DNA from: Paraburkholderia domus
GTDB lineage: Bacteria; Pseudomonadota; Gammaproteobacteria; Burkholderiales; Burkholderiaceae
Length of the DNA stretch: 64,000 nucleotides
Direction of reading: 5' to 3'
NCBI RefSeq assembly: GCF_905220705.1
Contig: NZ_CAJNAT010000015.1
Location: 62,001-126,000 of the forward strand
The notes below the pieces were generated by a model, which was not told the origin of the DNA, ran no database searches, and saw only the letters and a list, made by a program, of their open reading frames with translations. This document shows positions 1-12,957 of this stretch, piece after piece; position 1 is the first letter of the stretch, and each line of letters opens with the position of its first letter. The translations under genes were made by a program, and so were the position numbers.

Positions 1-4281
<4,281 letters not shown>

Positions 4282-4392
4282 CCCTGCCACCGCAGACCTC
4301 ACATTTAGCCGTACCCGCCGCGCCGATCGTTCAGTCGGTCCGCGCGGCGGGTGTAGATCACCCCACCTGATACAGATAGAGAAGAGAACCAC

Positions 4393-5862
4393 ATGGGCAA
4401 GGCAACCGGTTTTCTCGAGTTCGAGCGCCGCCACGAGGCGTACGAAGCTCCGCTCACGCGTGTGAAGCACTACAAGGAATTCGTCGCGGCACTGACCGAC
4501 GACGAAGCCAAGATTCAAGGCGCGCGTTGCATGGACTGCGGCATTCCGTTCTGCAACAACGGCTGCCCGGTGAACAACATCATCCCGGACTTCAACGACC
4601 TGGTGTTCCATCAGGACTGGAAGAGCGCGATCGAAGTGCTGCACTCGACGAACAACTTCCCCGAGTTCACGGGCCGCATCTGCCCGGCGCCGTGCGAAGC
4701 AGCGTGCACGCTCGGCATCAATGACGACGCGGTCGGCATCAAGTCCATCGAACACGCGATCATCGACAAAGCGTGGGCCGAAGGCTGGGTCGCGCCGCTG
4801 CCGCCGAAGCACAAGACCGGCAAGAAGGTCGCGGTGGTCGGATCCGGCCCTGCTGGTTTGGCCGTCGCGCAGCAACTCGCGCGCGTGGGGCACGATGTCA
4901 CCGTGTTCGAAAAGAACGACCGGATCGGCGGTTTGCTGCGTTACGGCATTCCTGACTTCAAGCTGGAGAAGTGGCTGATCGATCGCCGCATGCGCCAGAT
5001 GGAAGCCGAAGGCGTGACGTTCCGCGCCAACGTGTTCATCGGCCGTGCGGACTCGCTGCCGGAACACATCGGCAACACGGCCAAGGAAACCATCACGCCG
5101 GCCGAACTGAAAGAACAGTTCGACGCAGTGGTGATCGCTGGCGGTTCGGAAACGCCGCGCGATCTGCCGGTGCCGGGCCGCGAGCTGGAAGGCATCCATT
5201 ACGCGATGGAATTCCTGCCGCAGCAGAACAAGGTCAACGCCGGCGACAAGGTCGCGAACCAGCTGCTCGCGAAGGCTAAGCATGTGGTCGTGATCGGTGG
5301 CGGCGATACGGGTTCGGACTGCGTCGGTACGTCGAACCGTCATGGCGCGAAGAGTGTCACGCAATTCGAACTGCTGCCGCAACCGCCGGAAGAAGAGAAC
5401 AAGCCGCTCGTGTGGCCGTACTGGCCGATCAAGCTGCGCACGTCGTCGTCGCATGACGAAGGCTGCTCGCGTGATTGGGCGGTTGCTACCAAGCGCCTCG
5501 AAGGCAAGAACGGCAAGGTCGAGAAGCTGATCGCCGCGCGCGTCGAATGGAAGGACGGCAAGATGCAGGAAGTGCCGAACTCGGAATTCGAAATGAAGGC
5601 CGATCTGGTGCTGCTGGCCATGGGCTTTACGCAACCGGTGTCGCCGGTGCTCGAAGCGTTCGGCGTCGACAAGGACAACCGTGGCAACGTGCGTGCGTCG
5701 ACTGAAGGCGATAAGGCGTATTACACGTCGGTGGACAAGGTCTTCACCGCGGGCGATATGCGTCGTGGCCAGTCGCTGGTGGTATGGGCGATTCGCGAAG
5801 GCCGTCAGTGCGCACGTTCGGTCGATGCGTTCCTGATGGGACATTCGGAACTGCCGCGCTAA
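4393..5862 (+). CDS. gltD: Glutamate synthase (NADPH) small subunit
   Basis: This is the 489-residue electron-input subunit, which passes electrons from NADPH through FAD and 4Fe-4S clusters to GltB. The N-terminal cysteine clusters are visible (CMDCGIPFCNNGCP at about 46 and ICPAPCEAAC at about 96). An FAD-binding Rossmann motif (VAVVGSGPAGLAVAQQ, about 146) and an NADPH-binding motif (VVVIGGGDTGSDC, about 297) follow. The conserved C-terminal stretch FTAGDMRRGQSLVVWAIREG is present. AGAGAAGAG lies just before the ATG. Length is normal for the family, and it probably forms one operon with gltB. Confidence 0.97.
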   Translation: MGKATGFLEFERRHEAYEAPLTRVKHYKEFVAALTDDEAKIQGARCMDCGIPFCNNGCPVNNIIPDFNDLVFHQDWKSAIEVLHSTNNFPEFTGRICPAPCEAACTLGINDDAVGIKSIEHAIIDKAWAEGWVAPLPPKHKTGKKVAVVGSGPAGLAVAQQLARVGHDVTVFEKNDRIGGLLRYGIPDFKLEKWLIDRRMRQMEAEGVTFRANVFIGRADSLPEHIGNTAKETITPAELKEQFDAVVIAGGSETPRDLPVPGRELEGIHYAMEFLPQQNKVNAGDKVANQLLAKAKHVVVIGGGDTGSDCVGTSNRHGAKSVTQFELLPQPPEEENKPLVWPYWPIKLRTSSSHDEGCSRDWAVATKRLEGKNGKVEKLIAARVEWKDGKMQEVPNSEFEMKADLVLLAMGFTQPVSPVLEAFGVDKDNRGNVRASTEGDKAYYTSVDKVFTAGDMRRGQSLVVWAIREGRQCARSVDAFLMGHSELPR

Positions 5863-5900
5863 CGTCTCATGTCGACCAGAGTTGGCGCTTTAGCTGTCGG

Positions 5901-6006
5901 CCGGAGTTAGTGCTTCAGCACTTACTCCGGGCCCATGCAAAGCCCGTACTCTGGTCCCATGCAACACCGTTGCTGCTGGTTTCCGCCTGATTGCGTGGAA
6001 ACCAGC
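5901..6006. repeat. Palindromic REP-like intergenic repeat cluster
   Basis: The gltD to dadA gap of 331 bases holds a dense set of repeats. Bases 5901-5914 and 5917-5930 form an inverted repeat (CCGGAGTTAGTGCT and its partner, 13 of 14 paired, two-base loop). Bases 5923-5940 and 5947-5964 form a direct repeat (TACTCCGGGCCCATGCAA, 16 of 18 identical). Bases 5975-5984 and 5997-6006 pair perfectly (GCTGGTTTCC) around a 12-base loop. This resembles short dispersed repeats of Burkholderia-group genomes, but no other copy was noticed in this window, so the class is inferred. Confidence 0.6.
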
Positions 6007-6086
6007 TAATGCTTGCAGGACGAGGTGGAGACGACAAAGCAGCACATAAGCGGGTCATAAGCAGTACACCAAAGCGGTAAAAAACA

Positions 6087-6119
6087 AAGCCGGGCACCTG
6101 AGAGGGTGACCCGGCTTTT
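6087..6119. terminator. Two-way intrinsic terminator between gltD and dadA
   Basis: AAGCCGGG at 6087-6094 pairs with CCCGGCTT at 6110-6117, and the hairpin is followed by further T residues. The upstream side is A-rich (AAAAAACA), so the structure can also stop leftward transcription. It sits between the convergent gltD and dadA-like genes, as expected for a shared terminator. Confidence 0.85.
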
Positions 6120-6193
6120 CCGTTTTTACGACGTGCAGAGCGTTCTATCCGTGCGTTGGGTCGCGAGTTATGCCCCCGTGACAGGTCGTGCCG

Positions 6194-7459
6194 TCATTTC
6201 CGATACCGGTTCAGCGTCAGCCCGTCGAGATCGATCTCCGGCTTACGCTGCGTGATGAGATCCGCGACCACCCGGCCCGAGCCCATCGACATTGCCCAGC
6301 CCGTCGAGCCGTGCCCGAGGTTCAGCCACAGATTGTCCACGCCGGACGGACCGAGCAGCGGCGCGCCATCGGGCGTCATCGGCCGGCGGCCCACCCAGAA
6401 ATGCGCAGAAGTCGGATTGGCCGCTTGCGGAAACCAGTCGCGAAGCACTTTCATCAGCGTCTGCAAGGCCTGCTCGCGCAAGGTCGTCTGGCGATTGCCG
6501 AGTTCCGCGGTGCCGGCCACGCGCAGGTTATTGCCGAAGCGTGTGATCGCCGTTTTCAGCGACTCGTCCATCAGTGCCGCATGTGGGGCTTTTTCTTCGT
6601 CGGTGACGGGCAGCGTCGCCGAGTAGCCTTTGACCGGGTAGAGCGGCACTTTCACACCGAGCGGCGCTAGCATCGCCGCACTGTCCACGCCCAGCGCCAC
6701 CACCACAGCATCCGCTGGCAACATCTCGCTGCCGCGTTCGCTCTCGACCCGCACGCCACGCACCGCACCGCTTTGCACATCAAGCGACTTCACCAGCGTG
6801 TCGAAGCGAAACTGCACACCGCTGCGCTCACAGATCGCACGAAGTTCGCGGGTGAAGCGCGCGCAATCGCCGGCTTCGTCCTCGGGGAGATAGAGGCCAG
6901 AGAGCGGTGCCTGACGCGCCCAGCGCAAACCTGGCTCGATCTCGACGCATTGCGCCGCGCTGACTTCACGATGCACGATACCGGCGTCGCGCAGGACCGC
7001 CAGCGCCGGTTGCGCGAGTTCGACGTCGTACTCGCTGCGGAACAATTGCAGATAGCCTTGGCTACGGCCGTAGTCGAACGGATGGCAGCGGCGGAATTCA
7101 TGCAGACACTCGCGGCTGTAATAAGCGATGCGTTGCATGCGCTGCTTGTTGACGCGAAAGCGGTCGAGGTCGCATTCGCGCAGCCAGCGCGCGATCCAAC
7201 GCCATTGAGCCGGATCGAAAGTCGGGCGGAAGATCAGCGGCGAGGCCGGCTTGAACAGATACTTGAGGATTTTCGTTGGCATGCCGGGCGCGGCCCACGG
7301 CGTCACATAGCCCGGCGCGATCACGCCGGCGTTGCCGAAGCTGGTCGAGAGTGCGACGTCCGGTTCGCGCTCGATGACGGTGACATCGCAGCCTTGCTGG
7401 CTCAGATAAAACGCGGTGGCGACGCCGATCACGCCGCCGCCCAGAACAATCGTTTTCAT
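6194..7459 (-). CDS. dadA: D-amino acid dehydrogenase, DadA family
   Basis: This 421-residue FAD-dependent dehydrogenase oxidatively deaminates D-amino acids and feeds electrons to the respiratory chain. The N-terminal dinucleotide fold starts at once (MKTIVLGGGVIGVATAFYLS), followed by the DadA-type stretch STSFGNAGVIAPGYVTPWAAPG. The C-terminal GHGSTGWAMSMGSGRVVADL is typical of DadA. Length fits the family (about 415-435). The ATG is preceded by the MFS gene's stop only 17 bases away, so the two are very likely co-transcribed. Burkholderia genomes often carry several DadA paralogues, and this one is not next to an alanine racemase, so its substrate may not be D-alanine. Confidence 0.88.
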   Translation of the reverse strand: MKTIVLGGGVIGVATAFYLSQQGCDVTVIEREPDVALSTSFGNAGVIAPGYVTPWAAPGMPTKILKYLFKPASPLIFRPTFDPAQWRWIARWLRECDLDRFRVNKQRMQRIAYYSRECLHEFRRCHPFDYGRSQGYLQLFRSEYDVELAQPALAVLRDAGIVHREVSAAQCVEIEPGLRWARQAPLSGLYLPEDEAGDCARFTRELRAICERSGVQFRFDTLVKSLDVQSGAVRGVRVESERGSEMLPADAVVVALGVDSAAMLAPLGVKVPLYPVKGYSATLPVTDEEKAPHAALMDESLKTAITRFGNNLRVAGTAELGNRQTTLREQALQTLMKVLRDWFPQAANPTSAHFWVGRRPMTPDGAPLLGPSGVDNLWLNLGHGSTGWAMSMGSGRVVADLITQRKPEIDLDGLTLNRYRK

Positions 7460-7476
7460 GTGTGTGACCAGCTATT

Positions 7477-8736
7477 TCAGGCGCTAGGGCTGGTCGCGCC
7501 GAGCACTTTGCCCTTGGTTTCCGGTAGAAGCACTGCCGCGACGATCACCAGCAGATAGCCTGAACCGGCGACGATACCCATGGCCTTAACAAGCGTCATG
7601 GTTTGCGACAGTGTCCCTACCAGGATCGGAAAGAATGAGCCGAGACCGCGGCCCAGGTTGTAGCAGAAGCCTTGCCCCGATCCGCGGATCGAATTCGGAT
7701 ACAGCTCCGATAAATACGCACCCACACCCGCGAAAATCCCTTGCACGACGATGCCGAGCGGGAAGCCGAGCGCGAGCATCATGCCGTCGGTGATCGGCAG
7801 CATCGTGTAGACCATGCCGAGTACGAACGAGCCGATCGCGAACAGCACGAACGACGCGCGCCGGCCGATCTTGTCGCACAGAATCGCCCCGACGATATAG
7901 CCGGTGAATGAGCCGACGATCAGCACGATCAGATAGCCGCTGGTGTTGAAGACCGACAGATGGCGCACGGTTTTCAGATAGGTTGGCAGCCAGGTGGTGA
8001 TGGCGTAATAGCCGCCGAGCATGCCGGTGCACAGCACGCTGCCTAACAGGGTCGTTCTAAGGTGAGGGAAGGAGAAGATCTGCAGGAAGTGCGAGGTGTC
8101 GAAGCCACTTTCGCGGGCGCGGCGCGTTTCGAGAAAAATGTCCGGATCGCTGACATTGCGGCGGATGTAGAAGATCCACAGCGCGGGCAGCAGGCCGATC
8201 CAGAAGCAGGCGCGCCACGCGACCTGTTCCGGCAGCAGCGCGAAGAACGCCCAATAGATGATAGCCGCCGCGGCCCAGCCGAACGACCAGCTGCTCTGCA
8301 CGGTGCCGACCGCTTTCGCGCGATGCTGAGGTGAACGGATGGTTTCGGCCATCATGATCGTCACGACCGACCATTCGCCGCCGAAGCCGATGCCTTGCAG
8401 CGTGCGGGTGGTCAGCAGTTGCCAGAACGAGTGGGTGAAGCCAGACAGGCAGGTGAAGATCGCAAAGGTGGCGATAGTCCATTGGAGAACACGCACGCGT
8501 CCATAGCGGTCGGCGAGGATACCGGCGAGCCAGCCGCCCACCGCCGACGAAATCAGCGAACTGGTCGCGATCATGCCGGCTTCGCTTTTGGTCATGCCCC
8601 ACGTCGCGATCAGCGTCGGAATGAGGAATGAGTAGATCATGAAGTCAAAGGCGTCGACTGCGTAGCCGCCGAAGCCAGCGTAAAGGGTGCGGCGTTCGCG
8701 CTGGGTCAGTTCGGTGAACCATTGGAGAGAGGGCAT
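7477..8736 (-). CDS. MFS carboxylate/amino-acid-type permease (AAHS/SHS-like)
   Basis: This is a 419-residue major facilitator with about 12 hydrophobic segments. The first loop motif is AGILADRYGRVRVL, and the early segment GGYAVDAFDFMIYSFLIPTL carries the acidic pair common in aromatic-acid and sialate/lactate carriers. The stretch RTLQGIGFGGEWSVVTIMMAET is typical of the same group. It is the first gene of a two-gene unit with the dadA-like dehydrogenase, so uptake of a D-amino acid or a related carboxylate is a reasonable inference. A GGAG sits about 12 bases before the ATG. Confidence 0.85.
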   Translation of the reverse strand: MPSLQWFTELTQRERRTLYAGFGGYAVDAFDFMIYSFLIPTLIATWGMTKSEAGMIATSSLISSAVGGWLAGILADRYGRVRVLQWTIATFAIFTCLSGFTHSFWQLLTTRTLQGIGFGGEWSVVTIMMAETIRSPQHRAKAVGTVQSSWSFGWAAAAIIYWAFFALLPEQVAWRACFWIGLLPALWIFYIRRNVSDPDIFLETRRARESGFDTSHFLQIFSFPHLRTTLLGSVLCTGMLGGYYAITTWLPTYLKTVRHLSVFNTSGYLIVLIVGSFTGYIVGAILCDKIGRRASFVLFAIGSFVLGMVYTMLPITDGMMLALGFPLGIVVQGIFAGVGAYLSELYPNSIRGSGQGFCYNLGRGLGSFFPILVGTLSQTMTLVKAMGIVAGSGYLLVIVAAVLLPETKGKVLGATSPSA

Positions 8737-8977
8737 GTTTTTTTGTGGTCTCCAGGCGGTTTTTGCCTTCCGGCGGCTTGAAAGTGGTTTTTTGTATTCT
8801 AAGGGGACGAGGTGTTATGCGGCCAGTTGTGGTCAAAAATGGCGACGGGTAAGGCGTTCCATTCCGGTTCCTTACTAACTACTACCATGTAACCCAAAAA
8901 TTATTCGCCGCCGTTAAACTGCGGCCGCAGTGCTCAAGCTGCGAAAACCCTCTTCACGCTCGCGCTCGCCACTCTTC

Positions 8978-9904
8978 ATGCCCGCAACCGCAAAAACCTG
9001 CTCGCCATCCCGCCGCTCCGCGAGCACGCCTTTGCGAGTACATCGATCGCGCCGCGCGTTCCTGAAATCCTCGGCAAGCGTGCTGCTGCTCTCCGGCATG
9101 AGCAGTTCGTTGCTGTCGGCTTGCGGGGGCGGAAATCTCGATGCCGATCAGCCGGCGACGCCGCGCCTCGCGTCGGTGAGCAACTTCCGCGACGTGGCGG
9201 GCGCGGCGGCCGGCTATCCCACCGTCGACGGCAAGCAGATGCGCCGTGGCGCCTTCTATCGCGCGAATGCGCTGAGTCTCAGCGCGGCCGACGCGGTCAC
9301 CATCGACAATCTCGGCATCGCCTCGGTCTACGACCTGCGCACGCCGGGCGAAATCGCGCGCGTCGCCGACATCCTGCCAACCGGCGCGACATCGCAAGCG
9401 CTCGATGTCCTGGGTACCAGCGACTTTCTCGCGCCAACGTTCGATACGGCAGGCGCCGCCGTGGCGTTCTTGGAAGCTCAGGCGCGCGGCTATGTCACTG
9501 GCGCCGCCCAGCGCGTCGGCTTCGGCGAACTCCTCACGCGACTCGCCAATGGCGCCGGCGCGCAACTGTTTCATTCAAGCGCGGGGAAGGATCGCACCGG
9601 CTGGGTCGCGGCACTCCTGCTCAGCATCGCCAACGTGCCGCTCGACGTGATCATGCAGGACTATCTGCTCAGCAACGTCTACCTGGCCCAGTCGATCGAG
9701 GCGCAGATCGAGACGCTGCGCGCGCAGAACGGCGACGCAGCGGCAACAATCGAGTCGCCATTGTTCAACGTACAGGAGCGTTATCTGCAAGCGGGGTTCG
9801 ATCAGGTTCAGACGAGCTACGGCACGATGACGAGTTATCTGACGCAAGGCCTCGGCGTGTCTCAAGCAACGATCGACACTTTGCACGATCGTCTGGTGGT
9901 CTGA
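8978..9904 (+). CDS. Tat-exported lipoprotein with tyrosine-phosphatase-like fold, catalytic Cys replaced
   Basis: The protein (308 residues from this ATG; an in-frame ATG lies at 8930) starts with a twin-arginine signal SRRAFLKSSASVLLLSG and a lipobox LLSAC. It should therefore be exported folded and lipid-anchored. The body matches the Y_phosphatase3 family: NFRDVAG near the start of the mature part, FYRANALS, SVYDLRTPGEI, and a P-loop ending GKDRTGW. In this family the loop reads HCxxGKDRTG. Here codons 9572-9601 give HSSAGKDRTG, so serine stands where the nucleophilic cysteine should be. The protein is therefore probably a binding or pseudo-enzyme unless chemistry differs. It stands alone between divergent and convergent neighbours. 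Confidence 0.82.
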   Translation: MPATAKTCSPSRRSASTPLRVHRSRRAFLKSSASVLLLSGMSSSLLSACGGGNLDADQPATPRLASVSNFRDVAGAAAGYPTVDGKQMRRGAFYRANALSLSAADAVTIDNLGIASVYDLRTPGEIARVADILPTGATSQALDVLGTSDFLAPTFDTAGAAVAFLEAQARGYVTGAAQRVGFGELLTRLANGAGAQLFHSSAGKDRTGWVAALLLSIANVPLDVIMQDYLLSNVYLAQSIEAQIETLRAQNGDAAATIESPLFNVQERYLQAGFDQVQTSYGTMTSYLTQGLGVSQATIDTLHDRLVV

Positions 9905-10109
9905 CTGACGTTCTCCGCGCTTGCAGTGCGCGAAAGCCTGCGACCTGTGAAGGCGAAAAAAAGTCCGCCCCACATAAAGCAGGCGGACAGAGAAGGGCGG
10001 CATCGAGGTTGCCGGGAGCGACTATACGGCCACAGCCCTCGCGTAAGCCCATCCAGTAAGGGCGCGTAAGTGCCCGCGCTCAACACCGTCCCACCCTCCT
10101 CGATCATCC

Positions 10110-11381
10110 TCACACTTGTGCTGGCCCAGCCGGCAATTCGATCCGTACGTCCAGCCCGCCTTGCCCGTGATTGCGCACGTGACAGCGTCCGCCACGATCG
10201 TGCGCGAGCCGCGCGACGATCGCGAGACCCAGGCCGCAATGACCTTCGCCGCCACGTGCGGCGTCGAGGCGTACGAACGGCTTCATCGCCGCAGCGATGC
10301 GATCGTCGGGAATACCCGGGCCGTGGTCGCGCACGCTGATTACCCAATGCCGGTCATTGCGCGCCGTGGCGATATCCACCGGTGGTGAGCCATGCTCGAG
10401 CGCATTGTCGACGAGGTTCGTGACCAACCGATCGAGCAAGGTGCGCGGCAATGTGAACGACGCACCGGCGCGCAGGTCGAGCGTGAACAGCGGCGTCTCG
10501 GTGCTGTCGCTGGCGGAAAACTGTTCCCGCAGGAATTCGTCGACCTCGACCGGCGGTCCCGCATCGGCGGACTGACCGGCAAACTCCAGAAATTGCTGGA
10601 CGATGTTGGTCAAGGAGTCGACGTCGCGGATCAGTCCGGCCCGCTCGTTTTCCGCGACCAGCACGCTCGCGCGCAACTTGAGCCGCGTAAGCGGTGCTTT
10701 CAGATCGTGCGCCACGCCGGCCAGCATCACCGCCTGGTCGTCGCCGGCTTCATTCAGGCGCCGCATCATGTCGTTGAAGGAACCGATCAGATCGCGCAGT
10801 TCGCGCGGGCCTTGCACCGTCACGGGTTCCGGCCGGCCGCCCGAGCCGAACGCGCGGGCTGCATCCGCCACGCGCGATAGAGGCCGCTGCATCTGCCAGA
10901 CCGCGAACAACGACAGGATCAGCGCGGCCAGCAGCATCGAGATGGATTCGACCAGGAAGCGCGGGCGCGGCGGAACGTCCACCGGCACGACGACCCAGTT
11001 CGACTTGCCGGGGAACAGCACCCATAACTGCGGCGGGCGCAGGTCGTCGACGGCGATCTGCGTGCCGGGCGGCAGGTTCTCGCGCAAATGCCGGCTCAGT
11101 TCGACCAGCGGATGCATGGTCGGCGTGTGCAGATGGACGCTCGACGGCATATTCCAGGTGGGCACAAGGTGTACGCGCATGGCGGGCGCAAGCGCGGCGC
11201 CCTTCATCGGTTCACCGTTGACCGCCTGCAGCACCAGCAGAATGCCGCGCGCGAAGCCGTCGATTTCGTGGCGCGGCGGCTGCATCACCACCAGCACGAA
11301 CCACCCGGCCTGAATGGCGAACAACACCGCCGTCGACAGCAACGCCATTCTCCCGAACAGCGTGTTCAGCGGGTTTTTCAT
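10110..11381 (-). CDS. Sensor histidine kinase, EnvZ-like
   Basis: This is a 423-residue inner-membrane sensor kinase. Transmembrane segments lie at about 12-34 and 147-167, enclosing a periplasmic loop of about 110 residues. A HAMP linker follows, then the phospho-acceptor box VAHDLKAPLTRLKLR with His225. The N box DRLVTNLVDNALEHG and the G boxes DHGPGIPDD and GLGLAIV complete the ATPase domain. The H box resembles that of EnvZ. Its ATG overlaps the stop of the upstream response regulator by four bases, so the two are translationally coupled and are cognate partners. The signal sensed is unknown. Confidence 0.93.
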   Translation of the reverse strand: MKNPLNTLFGRMALLSTAVLFAIQAGWFVLVVMQPPRHEIDGFARGILLVLQAVNGEPMKGAALAPAMRVHLVPTWNMPSSVHLHTPTMHPLVELSRHLRENLPPGTQIAVDDLRPPQLWVLFPGKSNWVVVPVDVPPRPRFLVESISMLLAALILSLFAVWQMQRPLSRVADAARAFGSGGRPEPVTVQGPRELRDLIGSFNDMMRRLNEAGDDQAVMLAGVAHDLKAPLTRLKLRASVLVAENERAGLIRDVDSLTNIVQQFLEFAGQSADAGPPVEVDEFLREQFSASDSTETPLFTLDLRAGASFTLPRTLLDRLVTNLVDNALEHGSPPVDIATARNDRHWVISVRDHGPGIPDDRIAAAMKPFVRLDAARGGEGHCGLGLAIVARLAHDRGGRCHVRNHGQGGLDVRIELPAGPAQV

Positions 11382-12118
11382 GCGCTTGAGGCAGCCTCGT
11401 CGGCGAACGGCGTGCCGTCGGCGTCGGGAACGAACACATAGCCTTTGCCGCGCACCGTCTGCACGTAGCAGGGATTGGACGGGTCGTCTTCGATCACGCG
11501 ACGCAAGCGCCAGATCGGCACGTCGAGGCTGCGGTCGCGGAAGGCGAGGTTGTCGCGATGCACGAGATCGTGAATCAACACACGCGACAGCACCTTGTAC
11601 GGATTGTTGACGAAGATCTTTAGCAGCGCGAACTCGCTGTCGCGCAGCGGCAGCTTCGAGTCGTCGCGCGACAGCGAGCGCGTGGCGAAGTCGAGTTCGA
11701 ACGGGCCGAAACGATACGGCTTGCGAGCTTCCGGCGCACTCGTGGTGGACGGCCCACGGCGGCGCAGCACCGTATGGATGCGCGCGAGCAGTTCGCGTGG
11801 GTCGAATGGCTTGGTCAGATAGTCGTCCGCGCCGAGCGAAAGCCCGACGATGCGATCGGCCACCGTACCGCGCGCCGTCACGAAGATCACCGGAATGTCG
11901 TCACCGGCGGCGCGCAAGGCGGTGAGCGCGCGCAAGCCGTCGGTGTTCGGCATCATGATGTCGAGCACGACGACCGACGGCCGTTCACGTTCGAGCCGGC
12001 GTTGCAGATGGGTGCCGTCGTGCAGCACCGACGCGTCGAAGCCGTTCGATTGCAGAAACTTGCAAAGCAGATCGCGTACGACCGGGTCGTCGTCGACGAT
12101 AAGGACCTGTGGATTCAT
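11378..12118 (-). CDS. OmpR-family response regulator, partner of the adjacent kinase
   Basis: This 246-residue protein has a receiver domain with the acidic pocket VDDDP, phospho-acceptor Asp53 (VVLDIMMP), conserved Thr (FVTARG) and Lys (LTKPFD). A winged-helix DNA-binding domain follows, ending YVQTVRGKGYVFVPD. It is the first gene of the two-gene unit with the kinase. A related regulator at 14476-15216 shares the same spacing (Asp53 in both) and much of the sequence, which suggests an ancestral duplication. Upstream GCAATGC repeats at 12261-12278 are candidate binding sites for self-regulation. Confidence 0.95.
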   Translation of the reverse strand: MNPQVLIVDDDPVVRDLLCKFLQSNGFDASVLHDGTHLQRRLERERPSVVVLDIMMPNTDGLRALTALRAAGDDIPVIFVTARGTVADRIVGLSLGADDYLTKPFDPRELLARIHTVLRRRGPSTTSAPEARKPYRFGPFELDFATRSLSRDDSKLPLRDSEFALLKIFVNNPYKVLSRVLIHDLVHRDNLAFRDRSLDVPIWRLRRVIEDDPSNPCYVQTVRGKGYVFVPDADGTPFADEAASSA

Positions 12119-12549
12119 GGCGAAATTCTAGACTGGTGCACGCGACGCGCGACCGACTGTTTTCTTACCAATGCTTACGCAAAGCCGCTCCGATCCGGCC
12201 GGTTCGGGTGTCAGGCACGCCAACAAAGGCTCACGGCATACTTCAGGGCTGCCATATTTGGCAATGCGTTAGCAATGCTTCGCCAACATGCGGCGCGGCT
12301 TGGAAGTCATTTTGCATCGCTTAAATTCCTCTGATGAAATAATTTGCGCGCAATTGCTACTGATGGCAATGGGTTGCAACGGGTCGTAAGAACCGCCGGA
12401 AAGCGCGCTTTCCTTCGTGCATCGCCACCGCGTGTGCGGCGAGATGATTCGTCGTGCAGTACGTTGCGCCGCATGTCGAAAACAGCCTAACGCCTTGGGC
12501 CCACGACAGGCGGCGTGAAATCGAAACCTAGCGCCACGCGAGGCTCATC
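12119..12549. promoter_or_regulatory. 431-base divergent intergenic region with GCAATGC direct repeats
   Basis: This gap separates the leftward regulator-kinase pair from rightward small genes. GCAATGC occurs at 12261-12267 and 12272-12278, an 11-base period, and a related CCAATGCTTACGC occurs near 12168. OmpR-family regulators usually bind tandem direct repeats with 10-11 base spacing, so these may be operator sites. No convincing coding sequence or terminator was seen, and promoter placement is uncertain. TTGCAT at 12312 followed by an AT-rich stretch around 12335-12344 is one weak rightward candidate. Confidence 0.35.
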
Positions 12550-12741
12550 ATGACCGTCCACAGCAATTTCAGTTCAACCCGCTTTTCTTCGCTCGCGCCC
12601 ATGCGAGCCGCGGAGAAGCCCGCAACCTCAAACAACTCGCCGGCCACGCCGCAAGCACCGGAGTCCGCTACCGAGACGCCGCCGTCGCCGCCGTCGCTGC
12701 CGTCGGGGCTTGTCGGGCATCTCGTCAACACGACAGCCTGA
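12550..12741 (+). CDS. Small hypothetical protein, proline/serine rich
   Basis: This is a 63-residue ORF of low complexity (a run of Pro, Ser, Thr and Ala from about residue 25 to 52). There is no signal peptide or recognised domain. GAGG lies nine bases before the ATG. It is followed closely by two secreted-protein genes in the same direction, which is the main reason to list it. It could equally be a chance ORF created by CCG/TCG-rich repeats. Confidence 0.35.
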   Translation: MTVHSNFSSTRFSSLAPMRAAEKPATSNNSPATPQAPESATETPPSPPSLPSGLVGHLVNTTA

Positions 12742-12756
12742 CGCACCGGGGCCCGT

Positions 12757-12954
12757 GTGTCGACCTCAAGCATTCCTGACGGTTTCATCCGTGTCGCTGC
12801 GTGGTTGACGCTCGGCGCGGCGCTGCTGCCACTCGGCGGCTGCGCCGTCGCCGCGCTGCCGTGCCGGCTGACGTCGGCTACGCTGAAAATCATCCCGGTC
12901 GTCGGCCATGCCGCGGCCACGCCGTTCGACATGTGTTCATCCGCGATCGACTGA
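12757..12954 (+). CDS. Small lipoprotein-like protein (DUF6726-like)
   Basis: This is a 65-residue protein from a GTG start. A hydrophobic stretch FIRVAAWLTLGAALLPLGGC ends in a lipobox-like LGGC, and the rest (CRLTSATLKIIPVVGHAAA) keeps a hydrophobic, Pro-Val-Val-Gly character seen in small Burkholderia envelope proteins. The family name is from memory of similar proteins, not from a search. It is four bases upstream of the next gene, so the two are likely co-translated. It lacks any enzyme motif. Confidence 0.6.
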   Translation: MSTSSIPDGFIRVAAWLTLGAALLPLGGCAVAALPCRLTSATLKIIPVVGHAAATPFDMCSSAID

Positions 12955-12957
12955 ATC

